A DNA stretch of 64,000 nucleotides, from contig NZ_CP116384.1 in assembly GCF_028201475.1 (NCBI RefSeq), positions 496,001 through 560,000 of the forward strand, given 5' to 3'. The notes under the pieces are model-generated. The model searched no databases. It was given only the letters and a program-made list of their open reading frames with translations, and was not told where the DNA came from. Positions 6,768-16,330 of the stretch are shown here, piece by piece. How positions within the stretch are numbered: position 1 is the stretch's first letter; every line of letters starts with the position of its first letter. This DNA is from Vibrio sp. SCSIO 43137. Its GTDB lineage: Bacteria > Pseudomonadota > Gammaproteobacteria > Enterobacterales > Vibrionaceae. The translations under genes and the position numbers were made by a program.

Positions 6768-8054
6768 TTAGTGGGCAGAAAAAGTCACCGAAGCACTAAA
6801 CCGCTGTTGGTTTTGTGAATATTTAAATTGCCAACCCTGCTTGGAACAGATTTTTTCTACCAGAAACAGACCGATACCAAAGCTGACGGTGTTGATATTG
6901 GCAGTGCTCGACCGTTGCTCAATGGTTTGATACGGGTTGGATATCTCGATATATGAGGGGCTAAGTTGTATTTCAACTTTACCGGACTCAGTATGCTGAA
7001 TGGCATTTCTTAGCAAGTTAACTATCACAATACGACTTAACTCAGGAATTTCCCGTTCAAGGCTGGCCTTGTCCTCTTCGTTTATCTCTATTTCAATCTC
7101 TTTACCGGAAATAAGGTGCTGGTGATCGTGAATAACTTCATCGACTAACGACTTTAATACAATACTTTCCGTCTCAAGATCATGGGTATTTTCCCGTGCC
7201 AGCCAGAGCAGAGCCGTCATGGTATCGCGCATACCGGATACAGAGCGGCTAATGCGGTTAATGGCTCTCTGAGTACTTTTAGGCGCTCCTTCACTTACCC
7301 GGTTTAGCATCTCAGTACTGGCCGAAATAATGGTGATGGGAGTGCGCATTTCATGGCTGGCAGCACGCAGAAAGAACTCTTCCCGCTCAACCACTTCCCG
7401 CTGTTTTTTTACGCTAGTGGACAGTTGTCGTGCTAATAAATTTAGTTCCTGGTATCTGAGATTTTTATGATCTGGTGTCTGGTCGAGATCCAGTGTCTTA
7501 GCCCAGTCAGACAGCTTAAAGAAAGGTGAAGTAATACGATGAATCAGTAAGCGTGCCAAAATAAAAACAATCAAAATCAGGGCGCCGGCAAACGTTCCGA
7601 CACCATCGGTTCTGGCAGATTCAGGCGGATACTTTTCGGTAATTTCTGTGACTTGATTAGCACTGTATTCAGAGAGAAAGTAGATAGTGGTATCGCTGCC
7701 ACTCAAAGGATATTTGAAGGCGTATAAATAGAGATAGTCTTCTTCTGTCCAGAAAGAAACCTCTTTGAGGGTATCTGGTTTCAGCTCTTGCCAGTTTACT
7801 TTGTTTTGGTACTTGGCAGGAATATGTTTGATATCGGTGTAAGCTTGTAGGGTATCTCCCTTGGGCAATGGCGGAAGCTGACCTGTCTTCTGGTAGAGCT
7901 TTTCAATGGTGGCAACCTCATAACGAAAAGCATACTCTGCTGATTCGTTCATTCCCAGCTCATAGCTTTTGCTCATCAGCAAGCCATAAACAACACTTAG
8001 CCCGATAGCTAAGCTGAACAGGAAAATATAGATGTCGCGTTTGATACTGGGCAT
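6768..8054 (-). CDS. Membrane sensor histidine kinase
   Basis: This 428-residue kinase has one membrane segment at about 8-28, a periplasmic sensor of about 120 residues with no family I can name, and a second membrane segment at about 152-172. The H-box AASHEMRTPITII follows with phospho-accepting His234, and then an HATPase domain with N-box (LLRNAIQHTE), G-box FGIGLFLVEKIC and a short end. A recognisable HAMP domain is weak between TM2 and the H-box. It starts three bases after the response regulator stop, so the two form one operon transcribed leftward. The stimulus is unknown. Confidence 0.88.
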   Translation of the reverse strand: MPSIKRDIYIFLFSLAIGLSVVYGLLMSKSYELGMNESAEYAFRYEVATIEKLYQKTGQLPPLPKGDTLQAYTDIKHIPAKYQNKVNWQELKPDTLKEVSFWTEEDYLYLYAFKYPLSGSDTTIYFLSEYSANQVTEITEKYPPESARTDGVGTFAGALILIVFILARLLIHRITSPFFKLSDWAKTLDLDQTPDHKNLRYQELNLLARQLSTSVKKQREVVEREEFFLRAASHEMRTPITIISASTEMLNRVSEGAPKSTQRAINRISRSVSGMRDTMTALLWLARENTHDLETESIVLKSLVDEVIHDHQHLISGKEIEIEINEEDKASLEREIPELSRIVIVNLLRNAIQHTESGKVEIQLSPSYIEISNPYQTIEQRSSTANINTVSFGIGLFLVEKICSKQGWQFKYSQNQQRFSASVTFSAH

Positions 8055-8057
8055 GAA

Positions 8058-8729
8058 TCAGCTCTCTTTGATGGCAATGCCGACACCGTGAATGGTGTGA
8101 ATAAGCGGTTTGTCATAGGGTTTATCAATGGCCTGACGAAGCTTAAACAGATGAACTTTTAGGCTGTCGCTGTTGGGAAGATCTTCTCCCCATACACTCT
8201 CAATCAGCTCTTGTTTAGAGACTACATTGGGTGACTTCTGCATAAGGCACACCAGCATTTTCCAGCAGGCGGGAGGCAGGGTGATAGTGTCACCAGCACG
8301 GCTTACGGAATGTTTATCCAGATCGATATTAAGATCACCGACTGACAGTTTCTGTACCGTGCCCAGTGAACGGCGTACCAGAGCCTGAAGCCGCACCCGC
8401 AGCTCTTCCATGGCAAATGGTTTCACCAGATAGTCATCGGTGCCGACAGAGAAGCCTTTTATCTTATCCTCCAGCGTATCTCTGGCGGTCAGCATCAAAA
8501 TCGGGGTACTGATCCCTTTCTCTCTAAGAGTCTGACAAACAGTTAAGCCATCCATTTTCGGCATATTAATATCAAGTAAAATGACCGAGTATTGATTCTC
8601 CATAGCAAAAGTAAGCCCGGATGCGCCGTTATAGGCAAAATCAAACTCATAACCGTCAAGTTCCATAAAGTCGCTGATGGCTTCTGCAAGGTCTCTGTCA
8701 TCTTCAATTATCAAGGCTTCAATGGACAT
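8058..8729 (-). CDS. OmpR/PhoB family response regulator
   Basis: This 223-residue regulator has a receiver domain with acidic pocket (EDD at 9-11), phospho-acceptor Asp53 in LLDINMPKMDG, Thr81 and Lys103 in LVKPF. A C-terminal winged helix carries the standard SPNVVSKQELIESVWG and LKVHLFKLRQAID segments. All key residues are present, so phosphorylation by the kinase encoded three bases downstream is expected. The promoter region to its right (8730-8829) contains repeated TTTATC elements and an 8-base inverted repeat, TTTATCAG/CTGATAAA, that might serve autoregulation. Which genes it controls beyond its own operon is not visible. Confidence 0.9.
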   Translation of the reverse strand: MSIEALIIEDDRDLAEAISDFMELDGYEFDFAYNGASGLTFAMENQYSVILLDINMPKMDGLTVCQTLREKGISTPILMLTARDTLEDKIKGFSVGTDDYLVKPFAMEELRVRLQALVRRSLGTVQKLSVGDLNIDLDKHSVSRAGDTITLPPACWKMLVCLMQKSPNVVSKQELIESVWGEDLPNSDSLKVHLFKLRQAIDKPYDKPLIHTIHGVGIAIKES

Positions 8730-8741
8730 GATTTTCCTTTT

Positions 8742-8808
8742 TTTATCAGGTTTATCTGGTCGTTAGTTTAGTACAGCCATACTGGCTAAACTAGCTTGGT
8801 CTGATAAA
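8742..8808. promoter_or_regulatory. Inverted repeat upstream of the two-component operon
   Basis: TTTATCAG (8742-8749) recurs inverted as CTGATAAA (8801-8808), and a second direct TTTATC lies at 8751-8756. A further palindrome with AGTTTA/TAAACT arms lies between them. The location just upstream of the response regulator start suggests autoregulatory sites; this is inference. Confidence 0.3.
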
Positions 8809-8829
8809 TTCGTGCAGAGAACAGATGAG

Positions 8830-9714
8830 TCAGGTCACAGCCGCTGAAGACTCTTCATCAGCCTGTTCAATCTGGTTTAGCCGGCTACTGATTTCCCATA
8901 ACCTGCTCAGGTTTTGCAGCACCATCGGCAGTATAAGGCCGGCTTCGGCAAACTCCCATGAGTAGCTGATGATGGTGAAAATCTTGCCAGGTTGAGGCGA
9001 AGGCAGGGAGGCGCTTTCAATCAGGTTATAGCCCATAAAAATGGCAATAAGGACAAAAATGGCACCATAGACAAGGGCTTCTGTATCGGAAATCTGAATC
9101 TCCCGCAGTCTAAGCTTATTCAGGTGGCGTTTTAGCTGATAGCCGGTTTTTCTATTTAGAATAGAAACCTGTTTTTCCTGCTGAGTATTTAAACTGGCAT
9201 TCAGGTGATAAAACCTGTGATGAGAAAGGCTGTAAATCAACATCATTCCGCAAATAAGGGCAATGGATGCCAGCCCGAACTCCAGTTTAAGGCTTAACAA
9301 AATAATAAAACCCACAACCAACTGAATCAGGGCGGAAAAGAGCTCGGGTAACTCATTTTCCAGAAAATCTACTAACTCTCTGGAGAGGTCAATTCGGGCG
9401 TTTTGTACTGAGACCGACAGTTGTTTAAAACGCTTCTCAACTTCGACGCCCAAATCAACCCGTATGGAACCAAATACACGGGTGTCGTACATACGGCGTA
9501 AGGCTGAAATAACGATTAGCACCAGCATAATGGCAGCAAAATAGAAGATAGCCTGAGTTTTGCCTGCTAACAGCTGATCAATAGCTATACCGATCACTAG
9601 AGGAATGGAGGCCATAAGAATATTTTCCAGTACGACCATAGACCATGTGATGGCGAGTTTTATCCTGTACGCTTTCGCGATTGAAAGTAAGCCAAGCTTG
9701 CCGTTTAACCCCAT
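8830..9714 (-). CDS. ABC-transporter-type six-helix membrane protein without an ATPase domain
   Basis: This 294-residue protein begins like a type I ABC exporter membrane domain (YRIKLAITWSMVVLENILMAS, then PLVIGIAIDQLLAG) and keeps the long cytoplasmic helices (RRMYDTRVFGSIRVDLGVEVEKRF) expected of that fold. It stops after the last membrane helix, with no Walker A, signature or Walker B motif, and no nucleotide-binding gene is adjacent. Proteins with only this domain occur in vibrios as 'ABC transporter six-transmembrane domain' proteins. It may pair with an ATPase encoded elsewhere or have lost transport. It lies upstream of the two-component operon in the same direction, separated by about 100 bases. 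Confidence 0.75.
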   Translation of the reverse strand: MGLNGKLGLLSIAKAYRIKLAITWSMVVLENILMASIPLVIGIAIDQLLAGKTQAIFYFAAIMLVLIVISALRRMYDTRVFGSIRVDLGVEVEKRFKQLSVSVQNARIDLSRELVDFLENELPELFSALIQLVVGFIILLSLKLEFGLASIALICGMMLIYSLSHHRFYHLNASLNTQQEKQVSILNRKTGYQLKRHLNKLRLREIQISDTEALVYGAIFVLIAIFMGYNLIESASLPSPQPGKIFTIISYSWEFAEAGLILPMVLQNLSRLWEISSRLNQIEQADEESSAAVT

Positions 9715-9766
9715 TTTACTAACCCATTGCGACTCATTAACCCTAACGAGTGTAGTCCGGTAAAGG

Positions 9767-10660
9767 TTAACTTCTGGTAAAGCTGAGAGACTGACGACTT
9801 ACAGACAGTACATGTTGTTCAACTTTTGCCATGGTCGATGAAATCTGATCCCAACAGTTCCAGTAGAGATCAATATAGACAGCATTGGTGTGCAAAATCA
9901 CTATATTGTCACTGTCACAAAATTTATCGATTAATGGCTTAGCAACAAGCGTCCAGCCCATACCTTTTTTAACCGCGTTGAGCAGGCTGTAGGAGCATGG
10001 CAGATAATGAGTTATGCCTGTTTTGCTGTCATGGCCCTCTTGTTGCATAAACAGGCTGACAAGGTTGTCTTCATGGTCAAATGCCAGAGAGGGCGCTTTG
10101 CTAAGTCGGGCTGAACTCACGCCATCAGAAAAGTAGCGCTGATAGAAGTCCTGACTGCAGACCGCATAGTATTCAAGTTTACCTAAATAGCGGCTTTTAC
10201 AACCGGCTATCTGGTTTGCTTTGGATGTCACTGCTGCCATCACTTCTCCGGTTTTTAACAGAGATTGAGTGGTGACGGTATCGGAGGCGCGAATATCAAA
10301 GCGGTAAGGTGTGTTTTCAGCCAGACGGGTTACGACATCGCCAAACCAGCAGCTTAATGAGTCGTGATTCACGGCTATGGTCAGGGGAACCGCAGCTGAA
10401 CAATGACCATCCTCCAGGGCCTGTTCCATCTCATTGTGGATCAGCAGCAGCCTGCGGGCGTAGGCTAACACTTTCTTACCTGTCTCTGTTGTAACTGGGG
10501 GAGTACTGCGAATTAATACTGTACTTCCGACCCGGTTTTCCAGTGATTTCACTCTCTGAGATACCGCACCCGGAGAGACATTCAACTGTCTGGCGGCTTT
10601 ATCAAAGCTCTGCTCATCAACGATGGCGATTAAGGTTTCAAGTTCTTTGTTATCCAGCAT
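9767..10660 (-). CDS. LysR family regulator of the ArgP/IciA type
   Basis: This 297-residue regulator has the N-terminal helix-turn-helix LDNKELETLIAIVDEQSFDKAA...LNVSPGAVSQRVKSLE, which closely follows ArgP/IciA proteins, including the 'GAVSQRIK.LE' and 'R..PP..T..G' (RSTPPVTTETG) patterns. ArgP proteins sense lysine or arginine and control exporters and amino-acid metabolism. Here the gene is divergent from an agmatinase-family gene at 10808, across a 147-base AT-rich gap, so the enzyme gene is its most likely target. A LysE-type exporter lies 3 kb away. The regulatory link is inferred from position only. Confidence 0.82.
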   Translation of the reverse strand: MLDNKELETLIAIVDEQSFDKAARQLNVSPGAVSQRVKSLENRVGSTVLIRSTPPVTTETGKKVLAYARRLLLIHNEMEQALEDGHCSAAVPLTIAVNHDSLSCWFGDVVTRLAENTPYRFDIRASDTVTTQSLLKTGEVMAAVTSKANQIAGCKSRYLGKLEYYAVCSQDFYQRYFSDGVSSARLSKAPSLAFDHEDNLVSLFMQQEGHDSKTGITHYLPCSYSLLNAVKKGMGWTLVAKPLIDKFCDSDNIVILHTNAVYIDLYWNCWDQISSTMAKVEQHVLSVSRQSLSFTRS

Positions 10661-10807
10661 AAACCATTACTGTCCCGTCTTTAGAGTTGCTAAAGATATA
10701 ATAGTTTTTTTAGTTTTATTCAATTTTCGGTTCTGCATATGATGGGTTAAGCATATTTTTCTAATCCAGTAACATCCGTTTTACTCCGGAAAAGCAGAGG
10801 AACAACC

Positions 10808-11785
10808 ATGAGTGATAATAACAAATCCGAATTGCTTACCGAGGCGCCCGTCAAGGCGCCACACACCTTTCTGAACTTCCCGTTAGTCACAAGTTTTGAC
10901 CATTTTGGAGCCGATATTGCGGTGCTCGGTGTGCCTTTTGGTATGCCCTATAGCGTTGACGGCATGGCGAATGATCAGAGTCTGGCTCCCGACCATATCC
11001 GCCAGTGGTCAACACGAACAGAAATAGATATGACATTGGGCAATTATGATTTCGATTTAGGCGGTACCCTGCTGGATGAACAAGAGGTTAGGGTGGTTGA
11101 CTGTGGAAACGTAGCGGCCAGTCGCAGCGATCACGAACTGCATTACCGTAATGCAGAACAGGTTGCCCGTTCAGTATTCTCTTCCGGCTCACTATTGATC
11201 ACGCTAGGTGGTGATCACGGTGTTCCTGTTCCGGTTATCAGGGCGCTCGAAGTGCTGGAGCAAGATATTACCCTGATCCATATTGATGCTCATCTTGACT
11301 GGCGTGACGAGATAAACGGGGAGAAGAACGGCTATTCCAGTGTTATTCGCAGGGCATCGGAGCTGCCGTTTGTTAAGGGAATTCACCAGATTGGTATGCG
11401 CGGGATTGGCAGTGCCAGAACAGCAGAGGTGAAGGATGCCATTGACCATGGCTGCTCAATAATAACGGCTTATCAGCTACACGACATGGGTATGGAAGAG
11501 GTGTTAAAGAGCATCCCTGACGGCGGAACCTATTATCTCACTATAGATGCCGACGGTATCGACCCGACCATTATGCCGGCCGTGCTGGCGCAGACACCGG
11601 GTGGGCTTAACTGGCCGCAACTGCACAAGCTGATTCATGGCTTAGTAAATAAAGGGCGGGTAGTTGGAATGGATCTGGTGGAGATAACGCCTTCAGCCGA
11701 TGTCGGCAATATCTCAATGATTCATGCAGAAAGACTTTTGTGTAACTTTATTGGTGCAACCGTAAGGGCGGGGTATTTCCGGTAA
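10808..11785 (+). CDS. Agmatinase/arginase family ureohydrolase
   Basis: This 325-residue enzyme carries all manganese-binding motifs of ureohydrolases: GGDH with His137, DAHLDW with Asp160, His162 and Asp164, and TIDADGIDP with Asp247 and Asp249. Family members remove urea or a related group from arginine, agmatine, guanidinobutyrate, guanidinopropionate or formiminoglutamate. The MDLVEITPSAD ending and general layout favour agmatinase-like over arginase-like members, but the substrate is not certain. It would connect arginine breakdown to putrescine and polyamines if an agmatinase. It is divergent from an ArgP-like regulator and ends at the hairpin at 11795-11840. Confidence 0.85.
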   Translation: MSDNNKSELLTEAPVKAPHTFLNFPLVTSFDHFGADIAVLGVPFGMPYSVDGMANDQSLAPDHIRQWSTRTEIDMTLGNYDFDLGGTLLDEQEVRVVDCGNVAASRSDHELHYRNAEQVARSVFSSGSLLITLGGDHGVPVPVIRALEVLEQDITLIHIDAHLDWRDEINGEKNGYSSVIRRASELPFVKGIHQIGMRGIGSARTAEVKDAIDHGCSIITAYQLHDMGMEEVLKSIPDGGTYYLTIDADGIDPTIMPAVLAQTPGGLNWPQLHKLIHGLVNKGRVVGMDLVEITPSADVGNISMIHAERLLCNFIGATVRAGYFR

Positions 11786-11794
11786 ACTTGTTTA

Positions 11795-11840
11795 GTTCCC
11801 CTAAGGCTTGTCAAATTACGGCTTTAGGGGAACCTTATTT
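11795..11840 (+). terminator. Terminator after the agmatinase-family gene
   Basis: GTTCCCCTAAGGC (11795-11807) pairs with GCTTTAGGGGAAC (11821-11833) with one mismatch, followed by CTTATTT. Confidence 0.7.
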
Positions 11841-11842
11841 CG

Positions 11843-12805
11843 CTAGAATGAGAACTTCACTCCCATTCCCAGCCTATAGCCATTTTCGTCATAGAAATCG
11901 ATATTTGAATCAATATCTTCATAGCCTGCCATCACGTTGAAGCTTGCGTTCTGCCATCCCATCAGCCCCATATATTCATAGGCCAGATTGACAGAGTAGC
12001 TGTTATCTTTCTGCTTTTTATTAAACAGCGGATTAATGGCTTCAAAGTCACTGTTGCTGTAGTTGCCGTTAAGCGATACTTTGCCGTTACCCACCATTTG
12101 CATAACAGAAAGCGCAAACCCGAGTTCATCATATGACATCGCTTTGCCGTCAGCAGAATAGCTGTGATAGGTAACGGCAGGCATTAAAAATGTTGACTGA
12201 CTAAGAGGAAGTCCCCCGGATACTTTAAAACGGTAGCCATTTCCGTCTCTGCGGAGCAGTTTATCTCCCGAGCCCGATTGTTCGTTTTCAATCTCTTTAT
12301 CGTAATAGGCCAGGTCTGTATCAATACCGATGCCTGCAATATTTCTGACCTGTATACGATAGGCGTTTCCGCTGATATCTGTTTTTTGCCGGGCAGTGTT
12401 AAGCAGATAAGGATCTTGCCATGTTTCGCCTTTCACGATGGTTGGCAGATAAGAGAGTGAAAGAACAGTACCACTGTCTAGTTCAAATGCGTAACCGGCC
12501 TCAAGAGCGAAAACACCCTCTACGATATCTTCCTGTGCCATACCTAAAAACAGCTGTTGAGTACCAAAGGTGTAGCGAACCTGACCAATTGGGGCGAACA
12601 TAACATCAGAGTCAGATTCGCCTTCACTATTCAGTGTACCCGTTTTGGTGCTGTTTTCCGTATTGAAGTTACTTGTCCGGCTTGAGTAACCCGCCATCAG
12701 GCTAAGATCACCGGAAAGGCCTTGTCTGTCAAAAGGGCCTTCCATCATATTGGCAAAGGCAGTACCGCTGACCAACAGGCCTGCGATTAAAAGGTGTTTG
12801 TTCAT
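11843..12805 (-). CDS. DUF2860-type outer membrane protein
   Basis: This 320-residue protein has a signal peptide (MNKHLLIAGLLVSGTAFA, cleavage after about residue 18) and a body of alternating beta strands, ending in GMGVKFSF with a C-terminal Phe, the usual outer-membrane barrel assembly signal. The composition and the early GLSGDLSLMAGYSS segment match DUF2860 proteins found in vibrios. No function is established for the family that I know of. It is convergent with the agmatinase-family gene and divergent from the DM13-domain gene at 12974. Confidence 0.75.
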   Translation of the reverse strand: MNKHLLIAGLLVSGTAFANMMEGPFDRQGLSGDLSLMAGYSSRTSNFNTENSTKTGTLNSEGESDSDVMFAPIGQVRYTFGTQQLFLGMAQEDIVEGVFALEAGYAFELDSGTVLSLSYLPTIVKGETWQDPYLLNTARQKTDISGNAYRIQVRNIAGIGIDTDLAYYDKEIENEQSGSGDKLLRRDGNGYRFKVSGGLPLSQSTFLMPAVTYHSYSADGKAMSYDELGFALSVMQMVGNGKVSLNGNYSNSDFEAINPLFNKKQKDNSYSVNLAYEYMGLMGWQNASFNVMAGYEDIDSNIDFYDENGYRLGMGVKFSF

Positions 12806-12973
12806 ACTGGTTCTCTATCTGGGTGAATGAAATTTTCACCTTAGGCAGCGCACGGTTAACGGAGGGTAAAAGAATGAAAAAAATTAATAATTTCCATACA
12901 TTGCAAGTGGAAATAACCAGATAGCCTTGTAAACTATAAGTTTTCTGCCACACCTTTTAAAACAGGACGTTTT

Positions 12974-13450
12974 ATGAAACTACGTACAATAATTTTACTT
13001 TTGGCCTCCCATTTTCTGGTGGGTGCATTTGGATTTGGTGTGGGTATCTATGCACTGCCGATATTGATTGCACCGCCGGCACCAAGTGTGTCTGATGTGC
13101 AGGCGAGCTCATCACAGGCTGAGTTTAGCGGAGTGTTTAAGAAGGATTTGCAGGACAGCGATCGCTTTCACTGGGGTGAAGGCAAAGTTACCGTCGGCAA
13201 AGATTTTGTTACCCTGATGGGTGAGCTGGCTCCGGGGCCGGACTATAAGCTCTATTTATCTCCGCAGTTTGTAGAAACAGAAGCTGATTTTAATCGTATT
13301 AAACCCAATATGGTTCGGGTTGGTGATGTAAAAACCTTTGAAAACTTCGTCGTTAATGTCCCTGCGGATATCGACCCGGCTAAGTACAACAGTGTTATTA
13401 TCTGGTGCGAAACCTTTGGTGAGTTTATAACAGCAGCCAAATATAAATAA
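12974..13450 (+). CDS. Secreted or membrane-anchored DM13-domain protein
   Basis: This 158-residue protein has an N-terminal hydrophobic segment (about 5-32) that is either a signal anchor or an uncleaved signal. The DM13 domain covers about 50-158. Visible family features are FHWGEGKVTV, the LAPGPDYKLYLSP strand, and the conserved near-terminal Cys in SVIIWCETFGEFITAA. DM13 domains are predicted to have a redox or electron-transfer role, with that cysteine proposed as functional; this is a family prediction and not shown here. The gene stands alone between a DUF2860 gene on the other strand and a strong terminator at 13477-13506. Confidence 0.8.
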   Translation: MKLRTIILLLASHFLVGAFGFGVGIYALPILIAPPAPSVSDVQASSSQAEFSGVFKKDLQDSDRFHWGEGKVTVGKDFVTLMGELAPGPDYKLYLSPQFVETEADFNRIKPNMVRVGDVKTFENFVVNVPADIDPAKYNSVIIWCETFGEFITAAKYK

Positions 13451-13476
13451 TAATAAGCACTTATTTAGAGTTAATG

Positions 13477-13506
13477 AAGACTGGCATTATTGCCAGTCTT
13501 TTTTAT
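13477..13506 (+). terminator. Rho-independent terminator after the DM13 gene
   Basis: AAGACTGGC (13477-13485) pairs perfectly with GCCAGTCTT (13492-13500) around ATTATT, followed directly by TTTT. Confidence 0.9.
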
Positions 13507-13713
13507 GTCAAAACTACACAAGTGCGCTTTAATATCCTTTAATGCTCCATTAATAATTTATAATAAAATATCTATTAAATTCATAACCATAGCTTTGTGA
13601 CATAAGCGTGAATATCATCACAGCGATTAGATCATATATAAACGAAAAATAAATAGAGTTGTATTGCCTGAGCGTTAAAATATTATTGATATTAAAATCA
13701 GAAAGGCTGGAAT

Positions 13714-15621
13714 ATGAAGAAGATTGGTTTTAAAGGCTCTCTTTTGACTGCCGCATTTATCGTTTTGACCGGTACGGTATTAACGAATAGCTTTATTTCT
13801 TATTACAATCAAAAAAATTTACTGAAAGAGAAAATTACCCAACATACTCAAGAGTATGCCACTGAGCAGGCTGAGCTCATCGGAGGATTTCTTGATGAAA
13901 AAGTCTCCGGTATACATAGGTTAACTAAGCACTATAGAGACGGGATAGGCACAGACGACCCTGATAAAATTATTGAACTGACCAAGGTGTTCGCCGAGGC
14001 AATGAACATTTATGGTACGGTTATCGCCTTTAAAAATGGCGATGCTTACTGGACCTATAGTACGGCCTGGTATCCAGATCATAAGTATAAAGATGATATC
14101 AATACGGTTGGCTGGTACAAACAGTCGCAGCAAAAGTCCGGCACCACTATCACCAAACCTTATCTGGGCGCTGACGGCGCTACTCTGTGGGTTAGTATTG
14201 TTGAGAAGACCAATTTCGGTGCTATTGCTGGTTATCCGAGCATGGCCTTGATGAGTGATATTGTTGCGGGTACTTCTCTAAAAGGTTCTCAGGCAATGGT
14301 GTTTATTGACGACTCTACCGTGCTGGCATCCTCAAGCGAAGAGATAATTCCGAACTCCAAACTTGACGACCTTCCATGGTATGTTGCCGAAAGAGACAAC
14401 ATCCTCAGCAACGATGCTTATACAGGCCAGTTCACTCAGGATGATAGACAGAAACTTTTCTTCTCCAAGCAGATCAAGTTTGGTGATACGACTTGGTATT
14501 ACCTGATCACCATAGATGAGTCTATTGTATTTGCGCCTTTACAGGGTGTCGTCTGGCAATCATCGATCACAGGAACAACATCTATAGTGCTTGGCTGCCT
14601 GATTATCTTGTTGGTCATTCAGTGGTTGTATAAGCCAATTCTCTCCCTGAAGGAGACAATTTCTGCCCTGTCACAGGGGGAGGGAGATTTAACCCGCAGG
14701 CTGGATGTTCATTCAAAAGATGATCTTGGACAGATTGCCATGGGGGTTAACCAGTTTATAGAAAGCCTGCAGAGCATGATGCTAAAGATACAGAGTTCGA
14801 CGCATCAGCTAGAGGACAATATTGCTTCGTTACATAAGCAGACCGCTAGCAGCTCGGCAACCATTCAGAACCATCGTAGTGAAATGGAACAGATTGTCAC
14901 TGCCGTGACTCAGATGAATGCTACAGCAGAGGCAGTAGCAACGGATGCCGCTAATTCTGCAGGCAGCACCAGAGACGCTGTCAGTGCCGGTGTAGACTCA
15001 CAGAGCAAAGCTTCCCAGACGCAACATACGGTATCTTCTTTGGTTGAAGATGTTTCGGTTGCTTCTGAACATGTGCAGCAGATGAGTGAACAGTCGAGCA
15101 ATACAATATCCATTCTTAGTGTGATTGAAGAGATTGCAGAGCAAACTAACCTGCTGGCACTTAACGCTGCTATTGAAGCTGCCCGTGCCGGTGAGCACGG
15201 CAGAGGTTTTGCCGTTGTGGCTGACGAAGTGCGCAATCTGGCTACCCGCTCTAAGAGTTGTACTGAAGAGATTGAAAGTGCCCTGACTCAACTGACCAAT
15301 GGTAGCAGCGCCATTGTGGCGGCAATGGATAAAACTAAAGCCCGTTGTGAAGAAACCGCAATTGAAGCGGGAAGTGCTGTGGATAGCCTGAACTCTATGT
15401 CAAATCACGTTTCTGAAGTTGATAAATTAACTACACAGATAGCCGCTGCTGCGCAGGAGCAAAGTGCCGTGACCCATGAGATTAGCCAGAACATGAATGC
15501 GATAAATCAAATCGTGACAGAGCTTGACCAGTCAGGGCAGTCTGTTGTTAATGAGGCAGGAAAAATTGAACAGATCAATTCAGATCTGGTGAACATAGTA
15601 AATAAGTTTAAGTTGACTTAG
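13714..15621 (+). CDS. Methyl-accepting chemotaxis protein with periplasmic Cache sensor
   Basis: This 635-residue receptor has a membrane segment at about 8-28, a large periplasmic sensor (about 35-280) with double-Cache features ([18 protein letters not shown], then [12 protein letters not shown] and PWYVAERD), and a second membrane segment at about 285-307. A HAMP domain and the cytoplasmic signalling hairpin follow, with the invariant tip [19 protein letters not shown]. It detects a small ligand, often an amino or organic acid for this sensor class, and signals to CheA/CheW. There is no C-terminal CheR-tethering pentapeptide. It is monocistronic, with AAAGG before the ATG, followed by a GST gene. 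Confidence 0.92.
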   Translation: MKKIGFKGSLLTAAFIVLTGTVLTNSFISYYNQKNLLKEKITQHTQEYATEQAELIGGFLDEKVSGIHRLTKHYRDGIGTDDPDKIIELTKVFAEAMNIYGTVIAFKNGDAYWTYSTAWYPDHKYKDDINTVGWYKQSQQKSGTTITKPYLGADGATLWVSIVEKTNFGAIAGYPSMALMSDIVAGTSLKGSQAMVFIDDSTVLASSSEEIIPNSKLDDLPWYVAERDNILSNDAYTGQFTQDDRQKLFFSKQIKFGDTTWYYLITIDESIVFAPLQGVVWQSSITGTTSIVLGCLIILLVIQWLYKPILSLKETISALSQGEGDLTRRLDVHSKDDLGQIAMGVNQFIESLQSMMLKIQSSTHQLEDNIASLHKQTASSSATIQNHRSEMEQIVTAVTQMNATAEAVATDAANSAGSTRDAVSAGVDSQSKASQTQHTVSSLVEDVSVASEHVQQMSEQSSNTISILSVIEEIAEQTNLLALNAAIEAARAGEHGRGFAVVADEVRNLATRSKSCTEEIESALTQLTNGSSAIVAAMDKTKARCEETAIEAGSAVDSLNSMSNHVSEVDKLTTQIAAAAQEQSAVTHEISQNMNAINQIVTELDQSGQSVVNEAGKIEQINSDLVNIVNKFKLT

Positions 15622-15694
15622 TATCGTATATAAGACTTCTTACCATTTGCTCCTGCGTTTGTGGGAGCAAAACAGAGTTAATACGGACTACCTT

Positions 15695-16330
15695 ATGAAA
15701 GAGATAAAGCTATACAGCGCCCAAGGATCAAATTGCTCAGAGCGGGTTGAGTGGTTGCTGAACTTTAAAGGTCTTTTATATGAGAGAGTGGAAGTGGATG
15801 ACTTGCAACCGGGTAGCCACTTTCGCTCAATTAATCCCTTTGGTTATGTACCGGCAATTTCTCTGGATGGTTATCTTATTGCGGAATCAATGGCTATCGC
15901 GGAGTGCGTTGAAGAGTTATATCCGTTGCCGGTTTTATTTGGAGATAATTGGCAACAAAGGGCACTGACAAGGGAGATATGTGAGTACGTCAATTCCACT
16001 ATCCATGCGCCCCAAAACAGAAGCGTATTATCTGCATTAAGGCCTGAACTCGCGGATACGGCAAAGAGGGTGCTAAGGGGAGAATGGATATCTGCCAAGC
16101 TGGAAATCCTGAAACCTAAGCTATGGAAAGAGTCAAATTTCGCCGTAGGTAATCGCTTTTCGCTGGCAGATATTTTTGTGGCAACAATATACAAAAAAGC
16201 CATTCAACATGGTGCTGCTCCGATAGCCGGTTATAAATCTCACCTTGAATGGTTGCGTACTGATGAAGCAATCGCCCGAGCCGATAAGTTCATCAACCAG
16301 TGTTTAACGGGTTTGGCGATTATTTACTAA
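15695..16330 (+). CDS. Glutathione S-transferase family protein
   Basis: This is a 211-residue GST-fold protein. The thioredoxin-like half starts MKEIKLYSAQGSNCSERVEWLL, with Ser/Cys at the usual catalytic position, contains INPFGYVPAISLDG with the cis-proline, and ends with the glutathione-binding ESMAI. The helical half carries NRFSLADIFVATIY, the conserved 'SLADI' N-capping motif. The start at 15695 aligns with GST N-termini; an upstream ATG at 15647 would add 16 unrelated residues. The layout resembles maleylacetoacetate-isomerase-like or zeta GSTs, but the neighbours give no pathway. The ribosome site is weak. Confidence 0.8.
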   Translation: MKEIKLYSAQGSNCSERVEWLLNFKGLLYERVEVDDLQPGSHFRSINPFGYVPAISLDGYLIAESMAIAECVEELYPLPVLFGDNWQQRALTREICEYVNSTIHAPQNRSVLSALRPELADTAKRVLRGEWISAKLEILKPKLWKESNFAVGNRFSLADIFVATIYKKAIQHGAAPIAGYKSHLEWLRTDEAIARADKFINQCLTGLAIIY

